DNA from: Pandoraea sp. PE-S2T-3
GTDB lineage: Bacteria > Pseudomonadota > Gammaproteobacteria > Burkholderiales > Burkholderiaceae
NCBI RefSeq assembly: GCF_002179965.1
Contig: NZ_NGUQ01000035.1
Location: forward strand, 124,001 to 188,000
Direction: 5' to 3'
DNA: 64,000 nucleotides
The notes beneath the pieces are model-generated. The model was not told the origin of the DNA. It ran no database searches and worked only from the letters and a program-made list of their open reading frames with translations. Shown here one piece after another: positions 26,771 through 35,219 of the stretch. Positions within the stretch are counted from its first letter, which is position 1. The number at the start of each line of letters is the position of its first letter. A program made the position numbers and the translations under genes.

Positions 26771-27763
26771 TCACTCCGTGACCTGAGAACCCTCGCGCCA
26801 GACCTCGATCACTTCCTTGCTCGGTTCGAGATTCAGGTTGACGTTACGCGGCGGAATCGGCTGCTGGAACCACTTGTGCTGAATGCGGCGGATCTCGCCC
26901 GAGCTGAACACATGCGCCAGCGTCGTATCGACAAACTTCTTGAACTGCGGGTCGTCGCGACGCAGCATCAGCGCGTTCAACTCGGTTTCGAGCGGCGCGC
27001 CCACGATGGCGAAGTCCCCCGGCTCACGGGCCGTGGCGCGCAAACCGGCGAGCAGCACGTCGTCGAGGGCAAACGCCTTGGCGCGGCCGGTTTCGAGCGT
27101 CATCATCGATTCGCCATGGTCACGCGCCGGAATCACGCGAAAACCGCCCTTGTCGGCCTGAATACGTGCCAGACGCTCGCCGGTTGAACCGGCAGACGCC
27201 ACGAGGTTCTGGCCCTTCAGATCTTCCAGACCGCGAATGTTGTCCTTCTTGTTGACCAGCAGGCGCACTTCCGACACGTAGTACGGGTGGCTGAAACCCA
27301 CTTGTTCCGCGCGCTCCGGCGTGATGGTGTTCGGGGCGCAGTCCAGATCGACCGTGCCGTTCTTCACCAGCGGAATGCGGTTCTGCGGCGTGATCGACAT
27401 CTCACGCACTTTCAGGTTCGGCATGTTGAGCGCCGACTTGACCGCGTCGACCACGGCGTAGCACAGGTCCATGGTGTAACCGACGGGCTTGCCCTTGTCG
27501 TTCACATAGGCAAACGGGATCGCGGCTTCGCGATAACCCAGCGTAATGAGCCCCGTGTCGTGGATTTTCTTGAGCGTGCCCGTCAGATCGCCGTTGATCT
27601 TCGGCAGTGCCACCACCGGGACGTCAGACTTGGCGGCCTTTGCAGGCGCAGCGACCGCCGTAGAGACGCCAGAGAGGGTACCCAGCGCGGCAACGCTCAC
27701 CGACAGACTGAGGGCGACGCGTCGGGCGACGACTTTCCAATTCATTTCATGCCAACCGTTCAC
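26771..27763 (-). CDS. amino acid ABC transporter substrate-binding protein (family 3)
   Basis: 330 residues. Periplasmic binding protein of the glutamate/aspartate type: Sec signal peptide (VALSLSVSVAALGTLSGV...AVAAPA), then LGYREAAIPFAYVND, DLDCAPNTITPERAEQVGFS and the second lobe with GQNLVASAGSTGERL. The GTG at 27763 is preferred because TAGGAA lies seven bases before it; an ATG at 27745 would also leave the signal peptide intact. No permease or ATPase gene is near, so it must work with a transporter encoded elsewhere. Paralogue of the gene just upstream. Confidence 0.88.
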   Translation of the reverse strand: MNGWHEMNWKVVARRVALSLSVSVAALGTLSGVSTAVAAPAKAAKSDVPVVALPKINGDLTGTLKKIHDTGLITLGYREAAIPFAYVNDKGKPVGYTMDLCYAVVDAVKSALNMPNLKVREMSITPQNRIPLVKNGTVDLDCAPNTITPERAEQVGFSHPYYVSEVRLLVNKKDNIRGLEDLKGQNLVASAGSTGERLARIQADKGGFRVIPARDHGESMMTLETGRAKAFALDDVLLAGLRATAREPGDFAIVGAPLETELNALMLRRDDPQFKKFVDTTLAHVFSSGEIRRIQHKWFQQPIPPRNVNLNLEPSKEVIEVWREGSQVTE

Positions 27764-27844
27764 AGCAAATTCCTATCGCATTAACAGCACGATAGCAATT
27801 TACAGAATTGCGCCGCCCGGCGCAAAGCCACTTTTGTCATTAGC

Positions 27845-28990
27845 TTATTCTTGGCGTGATTCTTGGTTTGAGGCTCGCGGTGATGCCGTGGGTAATTCCC
27901 GCCCTCCGGCCGCCCAAAGCGCCTGCACCTCGGGCGACGGCAGCATGTGCAGGTTCACGCCGTAGGGGGGTGTCGGATTCTGGAACCAGTGACCTTGCAG
28001 ACGCGCCATTTCGCCGCTGCGGAACAGTTCGACCAATGCCGCGTCGACCACCGCCTTGAAGGCCGGGTCGTCTTTACGCAGCACAAGGGCGTAGTACTCG
28101 GGGGTATCGGCCAGCGGTGGTCCGACGACTCGGAACGCATCGGGCGTCTTGGTCGTGGTGCGCAAGCCCTGAAGCAGCACATCGTCGAGCGCGAGCGCCT
28201 GCCCCCGTTGTTCACGCAGCAGATGAAACGCCTCGTCGTAATCGCGCGCCATCAGCAGTTGAAACCCCACGTCCGCCTGACGCGCGCGCACCAGACGCTC
28301 TGCCGTCGTGCCCTGCACCACCACGAGTCGCAGGCCGCGCATCGCGTCGATCGAGCCGATGCCACTGCCGCGACGGACCATCAGGCGCACATGGGCGGCG
28401 TAGTAAGGCAGGCTGAAGGCGACCTGTTCGGCGCGCTCAGGCGTGAGCGTCGAGGGGGCACAGTCGATGTCGATGGCATCCCCTTTGACGAGTGGTGCAC
28501 GCATCTGCTCGATCACGCGCACCGGCACGCTCTCCAGTTGCGGCAACGCAAGCTCTCGCTGAATCGCCGGTACGATCTTCTGACACAGCGCCCACGCCAG
28601 CCCCTGCGGCTGCTCATGCTTGTCGGCAAAGGAGAACGGTACGGCAGATTGCCGATAGCCAAGCTCGATACGACCGCGCTGGCGAATGCGCTCCAGCGTG
28701 GGCGAGGCGGTTGTGAGGGTGTCCCCGGCATCAGCCACTGCTGGTGCTGGTGCGATCAGTTCGGGCGTGGATGTCATCGGTGCGCCTATCGGCGTCGCGC
28801 CGACTGGCACGACGCAGGCAAAGCCTGCGCCGGCGGCGACCAAGTAACCAAAGGCATGACGAATCAGGGCGTGCTGCCCCACGGACGGCACGCGCGAGGG
28901 CTGGGATAGCCGTTGGGATAGCCACTGGGGTAGCCGTTGGGATATCGGTTGCAATATCCGCTGCAATTTCCGGCGTGAGAAGAGAGTCAT
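27845..28990 (-). CDS. amino acid ABC transporter substrate-binding protein, paralogue with extended N-terminus
   Basis: 381 residues from the ATG at 28990. The ligand-binding part (about 110-375) follows the neighbouring protein closely: LGYRQSAVPFSF, DIDCAPSTLTPERAEQVAF, QGTTAERLVR and the same 'HWFQNPTPP' ending. Before it lies an unusual region: a basic N-terminus with Gln/Arg/Leu repeats (RILQPISQRLPQWLSQRLSQ, from an imperfect tandem DNA repeat at about 28905-28975), a hydrophobic helix ending GATPIGAP, and an Ala/Pro linker. Likely a tandem duplicate that has diverged. Membrane-anchored or exported; no transporter genes adjacent. Confidence 0.8.
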   Translation of the reverse strand: MTLFSRRKLQRILQPISQRLPQWLSQRLSQPSRVPSVGQHALIRHAFGYLVAAGAGFACVVPVGATPIGAPMTSTPELIAPAPAVADAGDTLTTASPTLERIRQRGRIELGYRQSAVPFSFADKHEQPQGLAWALCQKIVPAIQRELALPQLESVPVRVIEQMRAPLVKGDAIDIDCAPSTLTPERAEQVAFSLPYYAAHVRLMVRRGSGIGSIDAMRGLRLVVVQGTTAERLVRARQADVGFQLLMARDYDEAFHLLREQRGQALALDDVLLQGLRTTTKTPDAFRVVGPPLADTPEYYALVLRKDDPAFKAVVDAALVELFRSGEMARLQGHWFQNPTPPYGVNLHMLPSPEVQALWAAGGRELPTASPRASNQESRQE

Positions 28991-29102
28991 GGCGGCGTGC
29001 TCAAGGTGGGGAAAGTCGCACCTTAGCAATGCCTTGGGCCCGCGCCTACGACCCATCCTGCGTTTTCGGACTATTCCCCTTGCGCTATTTTCACAAGCGC
29101 GA

Positions 29103-29690
29103 TCAACGCGTGTGCGCCAGCAACGTCAGCAACAACTGCTCGTCGTCTTCCGCCGTCGGCGCCGTATTGTCGAAGCGAAGCAGACCGGGAAAAGCGGCAG
29201 CCGGCGGCAGGATGCGTCGCACGCGGTACTCGTCCCAGTGCGCGAGCTTGTAAGCGTCGTTGGGATTGGCACGGCTCACGATGCGCGCCTTGGCGCTCGC
29301 CTCATCGAGATCGACCCAGACGACATGCACGCTCACGTCGTCTTCTACCCGAAGCCAGCCGCGATCGAACAGCAATCCTTCGCGCAACTCGCGCGAAAGC
29401 GGCGCGACCACCAGCACGTTCACGCCAAGCCGCAGGTTCTCGCGCGCCGTCTCCAGCAGCCCCGCGTACTCGGGCTCGCGCAACGTCTGCAAGTACATGG
29501 GGCTGTCGCGGTCGTTCGGATTGCCCGTGAGCGCCCCCATCACGGAGGCACTGAACTCGCCGTAGAGCGTGTCTTTGTCCAGCAGGCAGAAGGCCTCGCC
29601 GCTGCGCGTAATGAGCGGGCGAATCAGCCGTTTGGCCAGCGTCGTCTTGCCCGCTCCGGCGTGGCCGCAGAAGAATACGAGGCGCGTCAT
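29103..29690 (-). CDS. P-loop ATPase / small-molecule kinase-like protein
   Basis: 195 residues. Walker A GHAGAGKTT at 9-17, then LLDKDTLYGEFS, resembling the substrate-side Asp of adenylylsulfate/gluconate-type kinases; LVVAPLSREL and HVVWVDLDEASAKARIVSR form the Walker-B-like strand and an Arg-rich lid. A zeta-toxin or kinase-like member of the AAA_33 group is the nearest description. Substrate unknown. AAGGTGA before the start. It lies 46 bases after the thioredoxin-like gene on the same strand. Confidence 0.75.
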   Translation of the reverse strand: MTRLVFFCGHAGAGKTTLAKRLIRPLITRSGEAFCLLDKDTLYGEFSASVMGALTGNPNDRDSPMYLQTLREPEYAGLLETARENLRLGVNVLVVAPLSRELREGLLFDRGWLRVEDDVSVHVVWVDLDEASAKARIVSRANPNDAYKLAHWDEYRVRRILPPAAAFPGLLRFDNTAPTAEDDEQLLLTLLAHTR

Positions 29691-29736
29691 ACCGTCACCT
29701 TGCGATTGCGCTTCTTGAAGTCCATGGGCACGCTCG

Positions 29737-30591
29737 TCAATTCAGCGCGGCGCTGAGCTTACGGCGCCATGTGGCCACCGTGGCCGGATCGGCGCTGCCC
29801 AACGCGTCGAACACGGCGAGCATCGACTTGCGGCCCACGTCGTCGCCAAACGTACGATCGCGCTGCACGATGCCCAACAGCGTTTCGAGCGCCTGTTCGT
29901 ACGAATGATCGGCCAGATACCGATTGGCGAGATCGAGCTGCGCCTGAAGATTGTCCGGCTCGGCCTGCACCCGTTGCAGCAATTGTGCGGCGGGCGGCAG
30001 GTGGCTGGCTTGCTCGGCGGCGGCCAGACGCGTTTCCAGCGCCGCGATGCGCACGTTGCCACCGGCGGCCGTGCGCGGCGAGATCAGCGCCAGTTCCGAG
30101 CGCGCGCCCGCAAGATCCCCCATTTCGATCAGCACGTCGACCAGATCGAGTCGAATTTCATCATGCGCGGGGTCAAGCGCCAGCGCGGCTTGCAGTGCGT
30201 CGCGAGCGACTTCCGGCCGGCCTTCGGCGATGGCGTCGCGCGCCACACGACGCGCCATGTCCGCAGGGTTCGGCACGACACGTTCGATGAACGCGCGAAG
30301 TTGGCCCTCGGGCAGTGCGCCGACAAACTGGTCGACAGGTTCGCCATCGACGAACGCCACGACCGTCGGCAAGCTGCGCACGCCGTAGTCGGCGCAAAGC
30401 TGGGCGTTCTCATCGGCGTTGATCTTCACAAGCCGCAGGCGGCCCTGCGCCTCGGCTTCGAGCTTTTCCAGCAACGGTCCGAGCGCGTTGCACGGGCCGC
30501 ACCACGGCGCCCAGAAATCGGCAAGCACGGGCACTTGATGCGAGACGGCCAGCACGTCGTCGTCGAAACTGGCGAGGTTGGTGTCGATCAT
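29737..30591 (-). CDS. thioredoxin-TPR protein (CnoX/YbbN family)
   Basis: 284 residues. Thioredoxin fold at 1-110 with the full redox site WCGPC (Cys31, Cys34) and cis-Pro in LPTVVAF; then TPR-like helices at about 115-280 (RRVARDAIAEGRPEVARDAL and others). E. coli CnoX has lost this CxxC and acts as a holdase; this one should keep thiol-disulfide activity. The start ATG at 30591 is preceded by AGGTC. Confidence 0.88.
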   Translation of the reverse strand: MIDTNLASFDDDVLAVSHQVPVLADFWAPWCGPCNALGPLLEKLEAEAQGRLRLVKINADENAQLCADYGVRSLPTVVAFVDGEPVDQFVGALPEGQLRAFIERVVPNPADMARRVARDAIAEGRPEVARDALQAALALDPAHDEIRLDLVDVLIEMGDLAGARSELALISPRTAAGGNVRIAALETRLAAAEQASHLPPAAQLLQRVQAEPDNLQAQLDLANRYLADHSYEQALETLLGIVQRDRTFGDDVGRKSMLAVFDALGSADPATVATWRRKLSAALN

Positions 30592-30638
30592 ATGACCTAT
30601 AGAGCGTGGTAAATTGCGTGAACGGTGGCCGTGAATCC

Positions 30639-30717
30639 ATCAATGATTTATCACTGATACGTCATTGATTCGACATGAACGGCCGCTTGCAGGATGCATG
30701 ACTTGTTTGATGCATGA
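30639..30717. repeat. inverted and direct repeats in the divergent region before the antiporter gene
   Basis: ATCAATGA (30639-30646) is inverted as TCATTGAT (30662-30669), and GATGCATGA occurs twice, at 30693-30701 and 30709-30717. They lie in the 262-base gap between the divergent thioredoxin-like and antiporter genes and could be regulator sites. Confidence 0.35.
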
Positions 30718-30853
30718 ATAACGCATGGTAATCGCAAAACTGGGCATATCGGTACGGACGCGCGCGAGCGCGCCGGGTTCCCGTCCCGGCCGTCATCGCC
30801 GCCGAGCGCCACACTGAGCGCTGCGCGCCGTCGCATGAATAGCTGGGAGGCAC

Positions 30854-33415
30854 ATGCACGCAGGCCACGGCACGGCGATCTTCTTCACACAACTGCTTTT
30901 GCTGGTACTCGTCGGACGCTTGCTCGGCGAGGTCATGCAGCGTCTGCGCCAGCCCGCCGTCATGGGCCAGTTGCTTGCAGGCGTGCTGCTCGGCCCATCG
31001 GTCTTCGGTGCGCTGCTACCCGCATGGCAGCACGCCGTTTTCCCCGACAACGAAACGCAGAAGAAGATGCTCGACGCGGTGTCCGAGCTCGGCGTGCTGT
31101 TGCTTCTGCTTTCAACCGGACTGGAAACCGATCTGGGTCTCGTGCGGCGCATGAAACGCATGGCGATCTTCGCATCCGCCGGCGGCATGATCATCCCGTT
31201 TGCCTGTGGCTTCGCCCTCGGCTGGCATCTCCCCGACAATCTGCTCCCGCACCCCGAGGCACGGCTGGTGACGTCGCTGTTCATCGGCACGGCGCTGTCG
31301 ATCTCGTCGGTGAAAGTGGTAGCCATGGTGATTCGCGAGGTCGACTATCTGCGCCGCAATATCGGGCAGATCATCCTCGCGGCGGCCATTCTCGACGACA
31401 CCACCGGGTGGATCATCATCGCCGCCATCGCTGGGCTGGGCGCCAGCGGCACGATCGATATCGGTCATCTGTCGTTCAGTCTGGGCGGCACGCTGCTGTT
31501 CATCGTGCTGTGCTTCACCGTCGGCAAGCGAGCGGTCGCAGTGGCGATCCGCTGGACCAACGACCGCTTTACCAGCGAGATGCCCGTCCTGAGCGCCATT
31601 CTGGTGATTACCTTCGTGCTGGCGCTCGCGACCGACAAGCTCGGCGTGCATACCGCGCTGGGGGCGTTCATGGCGGGGGTGATGATCGGGCAATCGCCGA
31701 TTCTCACCGAGCAGATCGAAGCGCAGTTGCGCGGCTTGATCGTGGCCCTCTTCGCGCCGGTGTTCTTCGGCGTGGCGGGGCTGTCGGTCGATCTCACCAT
31801 CCTCTTTGACTGGCGGATGCTCGGGCTGGTGGCGGGCCTGATTCTGATTGCCAGCATCGGCAAATTCACCGGGTGCTTTCTGGGCGGACGTCTCGGCGGG
31901 ATGTCGTCTGCGGAAGCGCTCGCGCTGGCCACCGGGATGAATGCACGCGGCTCGACCGAAATCATCGTGGCGAGCATCGGGTTGTCGCTGGGCGTGCTGA
32001 GCAAAGACCTGTTCACGATGGTCGTGATCATGGCGCTCATCACCACGCTCGTCATGCCGCCCGTGCTGCGGCGCGCGTTGGTGCGCATTCCGCTGTCGGC
32101 CGAAGAGAAGGCACGGCTTGAGAAGGAAGCCGCCGAGGAAAAGGATTTCCTGCCGAATGTCGAACGCATTCTCGCGGCGGTGGACGGCAGTGCCAACGGC
32201 CGCTTCGCCGCATGGATCGCGGGGCTGACAGCCGGTGTGCGCGGCACGCTGACGACCGTGCTGGCGCCTGCGCCGGATGATGCAGAGGAAGGTACGCCGG
32301 ACCGATCGGAGAAAAAACGCGCCGATGCCGATGACGCCGCTGACGAGGAAGGCGCCGGACGCCATGCCTATGACATTGCCCTGAGCGCCGCGATGCTCGC
32401 CATTCCCCGAGCGCCGGGGACGCCGGGTGTCGACGACAAAGCCAAGGATCGCAAAGACGCCGCCAAAGAAGAAAAACACCCGGACGACACGGCTAAAGTC
32501 CTGCGGCGCGAAGCCGAGCGGCTGGTGCTGCGCGAACGCACGGGCAAAGCGCCGCAGAAGACGCCCGAATTGCCGCACGGGCCGGTCGATGACGAGGAAG
32601 GCGAGGCAGACAGTCGCGCCACTTCGTCACCACCCGACGACGCCCGTCAACGCGAAACCGCCCCCAAGCATGAACCCGTCGGCGAAGCGCACGACGACAA
32701 ACGCGTGAGCAACGCGACGGAAGACGGCGAGTTCGTCGCGAGCGATCCTTCCGACGCGGCGCGCGAGCAGGAAGCGAAACAAGCCGATACGAGCCACGAA
32801 GCCACGCGCATTTCCGACGAAATCGGCAAGGGCTACGGGTTCGTGATCGCCGGTTTCGACGCCCCCGGTGAAGAGTCCGATTCCGACGTGCCGCCCCTGC
32901 CCCTGCCCACGGGCGTGCTGCCGCTCACGAAGGCGTTCGACGGTGCGATTGCCATCGTCCTTGCTCACGGCGACCACGCGCGCACGCCCGATGCGCCGCT
33001 CGATATCCTCGTGCCGGTCTCGGGCACCGACTATTCCCGCCACGCCGCCGAGCTTGCCATCACGCTCGCACGCGCCACCAACGCCCCGGTGACTGCCCTG
33101 CACGTCTCGGCACGCATGGCACCGGGGATGATGCACAAGCGCTGGCGCCCACGGTCTCTGCGGCCCGACGCGGCAGAGGCCGCCATGCTGGAAAACCTGC
33201 AAGCACTGGCAGAACGCAACGGCGTGACGCTGCGCACGCGCCTGCTCGCTGGCGGCAAGGTCGACGAAGCGGTGCTGCATCAGATCCATCACGGCAAACA
33301 CAATCTGCTCGTGCTCGGCGTCCAACCGCGCTTCGGTGACCGTCTCAACTTTGGTGCCATCTCACATCGCTTGCTGGAAGAACGCCGCTGTTCCGTGATC
33401 GTGCTGAGCGCGTAG
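30854..33415 (+). CDS. Kef-type (CPA2) cation:proton antiporter with C-terminal USP modules
   Basis: 853 residues. Residues 1-405 are a CPA2 membrane domain of about twelve helices: GRLLGEVMQRLRQPAVMGQL, the ion-site region AAILDDTTGWI and LATGMNARGSTEIIVASIGL. From about 433 the chain enters a universal-stress-protein fold (ERILAAVDGSANGRFAAWIA). This is interrupted at about 470-655 by a highly charged, Glu/Asp/Lys/Ala-rich stretch, resumes with GYGFVIAGFDAPG, and is followed by a second, complete USP domain (DILVPVSGTDYSRHAAELA ... LLVLGV ... SVIVLSA). There is no RCK/TrkA-N domain. GGGAGG precedes the start. Ion and nucleotide ligand unknown. Confidence 0.88.
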   Translation: MHAGHGTAIFFTQLLLLVLVGRLLGEVMQRLRQPAVMGQLLAGVLLGPSVFGALLPAWQHAVFPDNETQKKMLDAVSELGVLLLLLSTGLETDLGLVRRMKRMAIFASAGGMIIPFACGFALGWHLPDNLLPHPEARLVTSLFIGTALSISSVKVVAMVIREVDYLRRNIGQIILAAAILDDTTGWIIIAAIAGLGASGTIDIGHLSFSLGGTLLFIVLCFTVGKRAVAVAIRWTNDRFTSEMPVLSAILVITFVLALATDKLGVHTALGAFMAGVMIGQSPILTEQIEAQLRGLIVALFAPVFFGVAGLSVDLTILFDWRMLGLVAGLILIASIGKFTGCFLGGRLGGMSSAEALALATGMNARGSTEIIVASIGLSLGVLSKDLFTMVVIMALITTLVMPPVLRRALVRIPLSAEEKARLEKEAAEEKDFLPNVERILAAVDGSANGRFAAWIAGLTAGVRGTLTTVLAPAPDDAEEGTPDRSEKKRADADDAADEEGAGRHAYDIALSAAMLAIPRAPGTPGVDDKAKDRKDAAKEEKHPDDTAKVLRREAERLVLRERTGKAPQKTPELPHGPVDDEEGEADSRATSSPPDDARQRETAPKHEPVGEAHDDKRVSNATEDGEFVASDPSDAAREQEAKQADTSHEATRISDEIGKGYGFVIAGFDAPGEESDSDVPPLPLPTGVLPLTKAFDGAIAIVLAHGDHARTPDAPLDILVPVSGTDYSRHAAELAITLARATNAPVTALHVSARMAPGMMHKRWRPRSLRPDAAEAAMLENLQALAERNGVTLRTRLLAGGKVDEAVLHQIHHGKHNLLVLGVQPRFGDRLNFGAISHRLLEERRCSVIVLSA

Positions 33416-33443
33416 CAGCGTCGTCCATGTGATTGGCGAGCAT

Positions 33444-33483
33444 AAAAAAGCCCGCTGCCGGGGGATCCGACAGCGGGCTTTTT
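33444..33483. terminator. bidirectional Rho-independent terminator
   Basis: A-run (33444-33449), GCCCGCTG (33450-33457), 13-base loop, CAGCGGGC (33471-33478), TTTTT (33479-33483). Sits between the convergent antiporter and pirin genes and can serve both. Confidence 0.9.
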
Positions 33484-33498
33484 AAACCGCAAACGAAC

Positions 33499-34416
33499 TT
33501 ACTTTGCGGCAGGCTTACGTTCGGGTATCGGAATCCATTCCGTCTCGCCGGGCACGTGGCCCATTTGCTGCGCGGTCCAAGCCGCTTTGGCCTGTTCGAT
33601 GCGCTCACGGCTCGACGACACGAAATTCCAGAAGATGAAGCGGTCGCCATCGAGCGGCGCGCCGCCCAACAGCATCAACCGCGCAGGCTGATCACCCGCC
33701 ACCACGTTCACATCGCTGCCCGGTGCGAGCACACCCATGCGTTGCTCGGGCAGCGTTTCGCCGTTCACCGTGACCTCGCCTTGCACCGTGTAGATGGCGC
33801 GCTCCGCATACTCCGGCGGCAACACGAATGCGGCGCACGGCTCCATTTCCACCGCGAGGTAGAAGATCGGCGAGAACACTTTCACCGGTGATGTCTCGCC
33901 GAAGGCCTCGCCGAGAATCAGGCGCATATGCACGCCCGGAGCAAAGATGTCGGGCAGCGACGACGCCTCGTGATGCGAGAACGACGGCTCGGTCTCCTCA
34001 TCGGCTTGCGGCAATGCCACCCACGTCTGAATACCGTGCACGTCACCGCCGCGCTCGCGCACGTCATCCGGAGTCCGCTCGGAGTGCACGATGCCGCGAC
34101 CGGCGGTCATCCAGTTCACGGCGCCCGGCGTGATGCGCTGATCGCTGCCGAGGCTGTCGCGGTGATTGATTTCCCCGTCAAACAGATACGTGACGGTCGC
34201 CAGCCCGATATGCGGGTGCGGGCGCACGTCCATGCCCTGCCCCGGCGCGAGCGTGGCTGGCCCCATGTGGTCGAAGAAGATAAATGGCCCGACCGTCTTG
34301 TACGGCAGGCTCGGCAGACTGCGCTGCACAGTGAACGCCCCGATATCGCTCGTATGCGGCTTGAGGACAGCAAGGAAGGGACTAGTGGGACTGGATGAAC
34401 TTGAGGAACCGGTCAT
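33499..34416 (-). CDS. pirin family protein
   Basis: 305 residues from the ATG at 34416 (AGGAGC upstream). Bicupin. Metal ligands are visible in PHPHIGLATVTYLFDG (two His), HRDS and RGIVHSERTP with HSE; the Pirin_C domain starts near residue 180 (SPVKVFSPIFYLAVEM). Some pirins oxidise quercetin; others are regulators. The N-terminus has a Ser run. Convergent with the antiporter gene and divergent from greB. Confidence 0.9.
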   Translation of the reverse strand: MTGSSSSSSPTSPFLAVLKPHTSDIGAFTVQRSLPSLPYKTVGPFIFFDHMGPATLAPGQGMDVRPHPHIGLATVTYLFDGEINHRDSLGSDQRITPGAVNWMTAGRGIVHSERTPDDVRERGGDVHGIQTWVALPQADEETEPSFSHHEASSLPDIFAPGVHMRLILGEAFGETSPVKVFSPIFYLAVEMEPCAAFVLPPEYAERAIYTVQGEVTVNGETLPEQRMGVLAPGSDVNVVAGDQPARLMLLGGAPLDGDRFIFWNFVSSSRERIEQAKAAWTAQQMGHVPGETEWIPIPERKPAAK

Positions 34417-34521
34417 GACGCGAAGCTCCTGAATGACTGTTGGGGAACGATGATCGATTGTAGAGGACATTGCGCGGCGGTTCCATGACGCATCGGTCGC
34501 AATGCCGCGCCGCAACGCTCC

Positions 34522-34527
34522 TATAAT
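34522..34527 (+). promoter_or_regulatory. -10 element TATAAT before greB
   Basis: Consensus TATAAT about 53 bases before the greB ATG at 34580; no good -35 at 16-18 bases. Its place supports the 34580 start over the in-frame codon at 34502. Confidence 0.5.
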
Positions 34528-34579
34528 GCAGGCATCCCGAAACGCTTTTACTGCGCGCCGCTACGGTGCGCTCAGGCTC

Positions 34580-35140
<561 letters not shown>

Positions 35141-35169
35141 CGGCAGCCCAAAGTCACTAGAGGGAAATC

Positions 35170-35209
35170 ATGAAAACGCCGACGCAGCGCCAGACTGGCG
35201 TGCGTCGGC
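35170..35209 (-). terminator. terminator of the yicC-gmk-rpoZ-spoT operon
   Basis: On the minus strand a long stem (35209-35178; GCCGACGC and CGCCAG arms with one bulged base) is followed by GTTTTCAT. It begins ten bases after the spoT stop and lies between convergent greB and spoT. Confidence 0.75.
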
Positions 35210-35219
35210 CGTCATTTCA

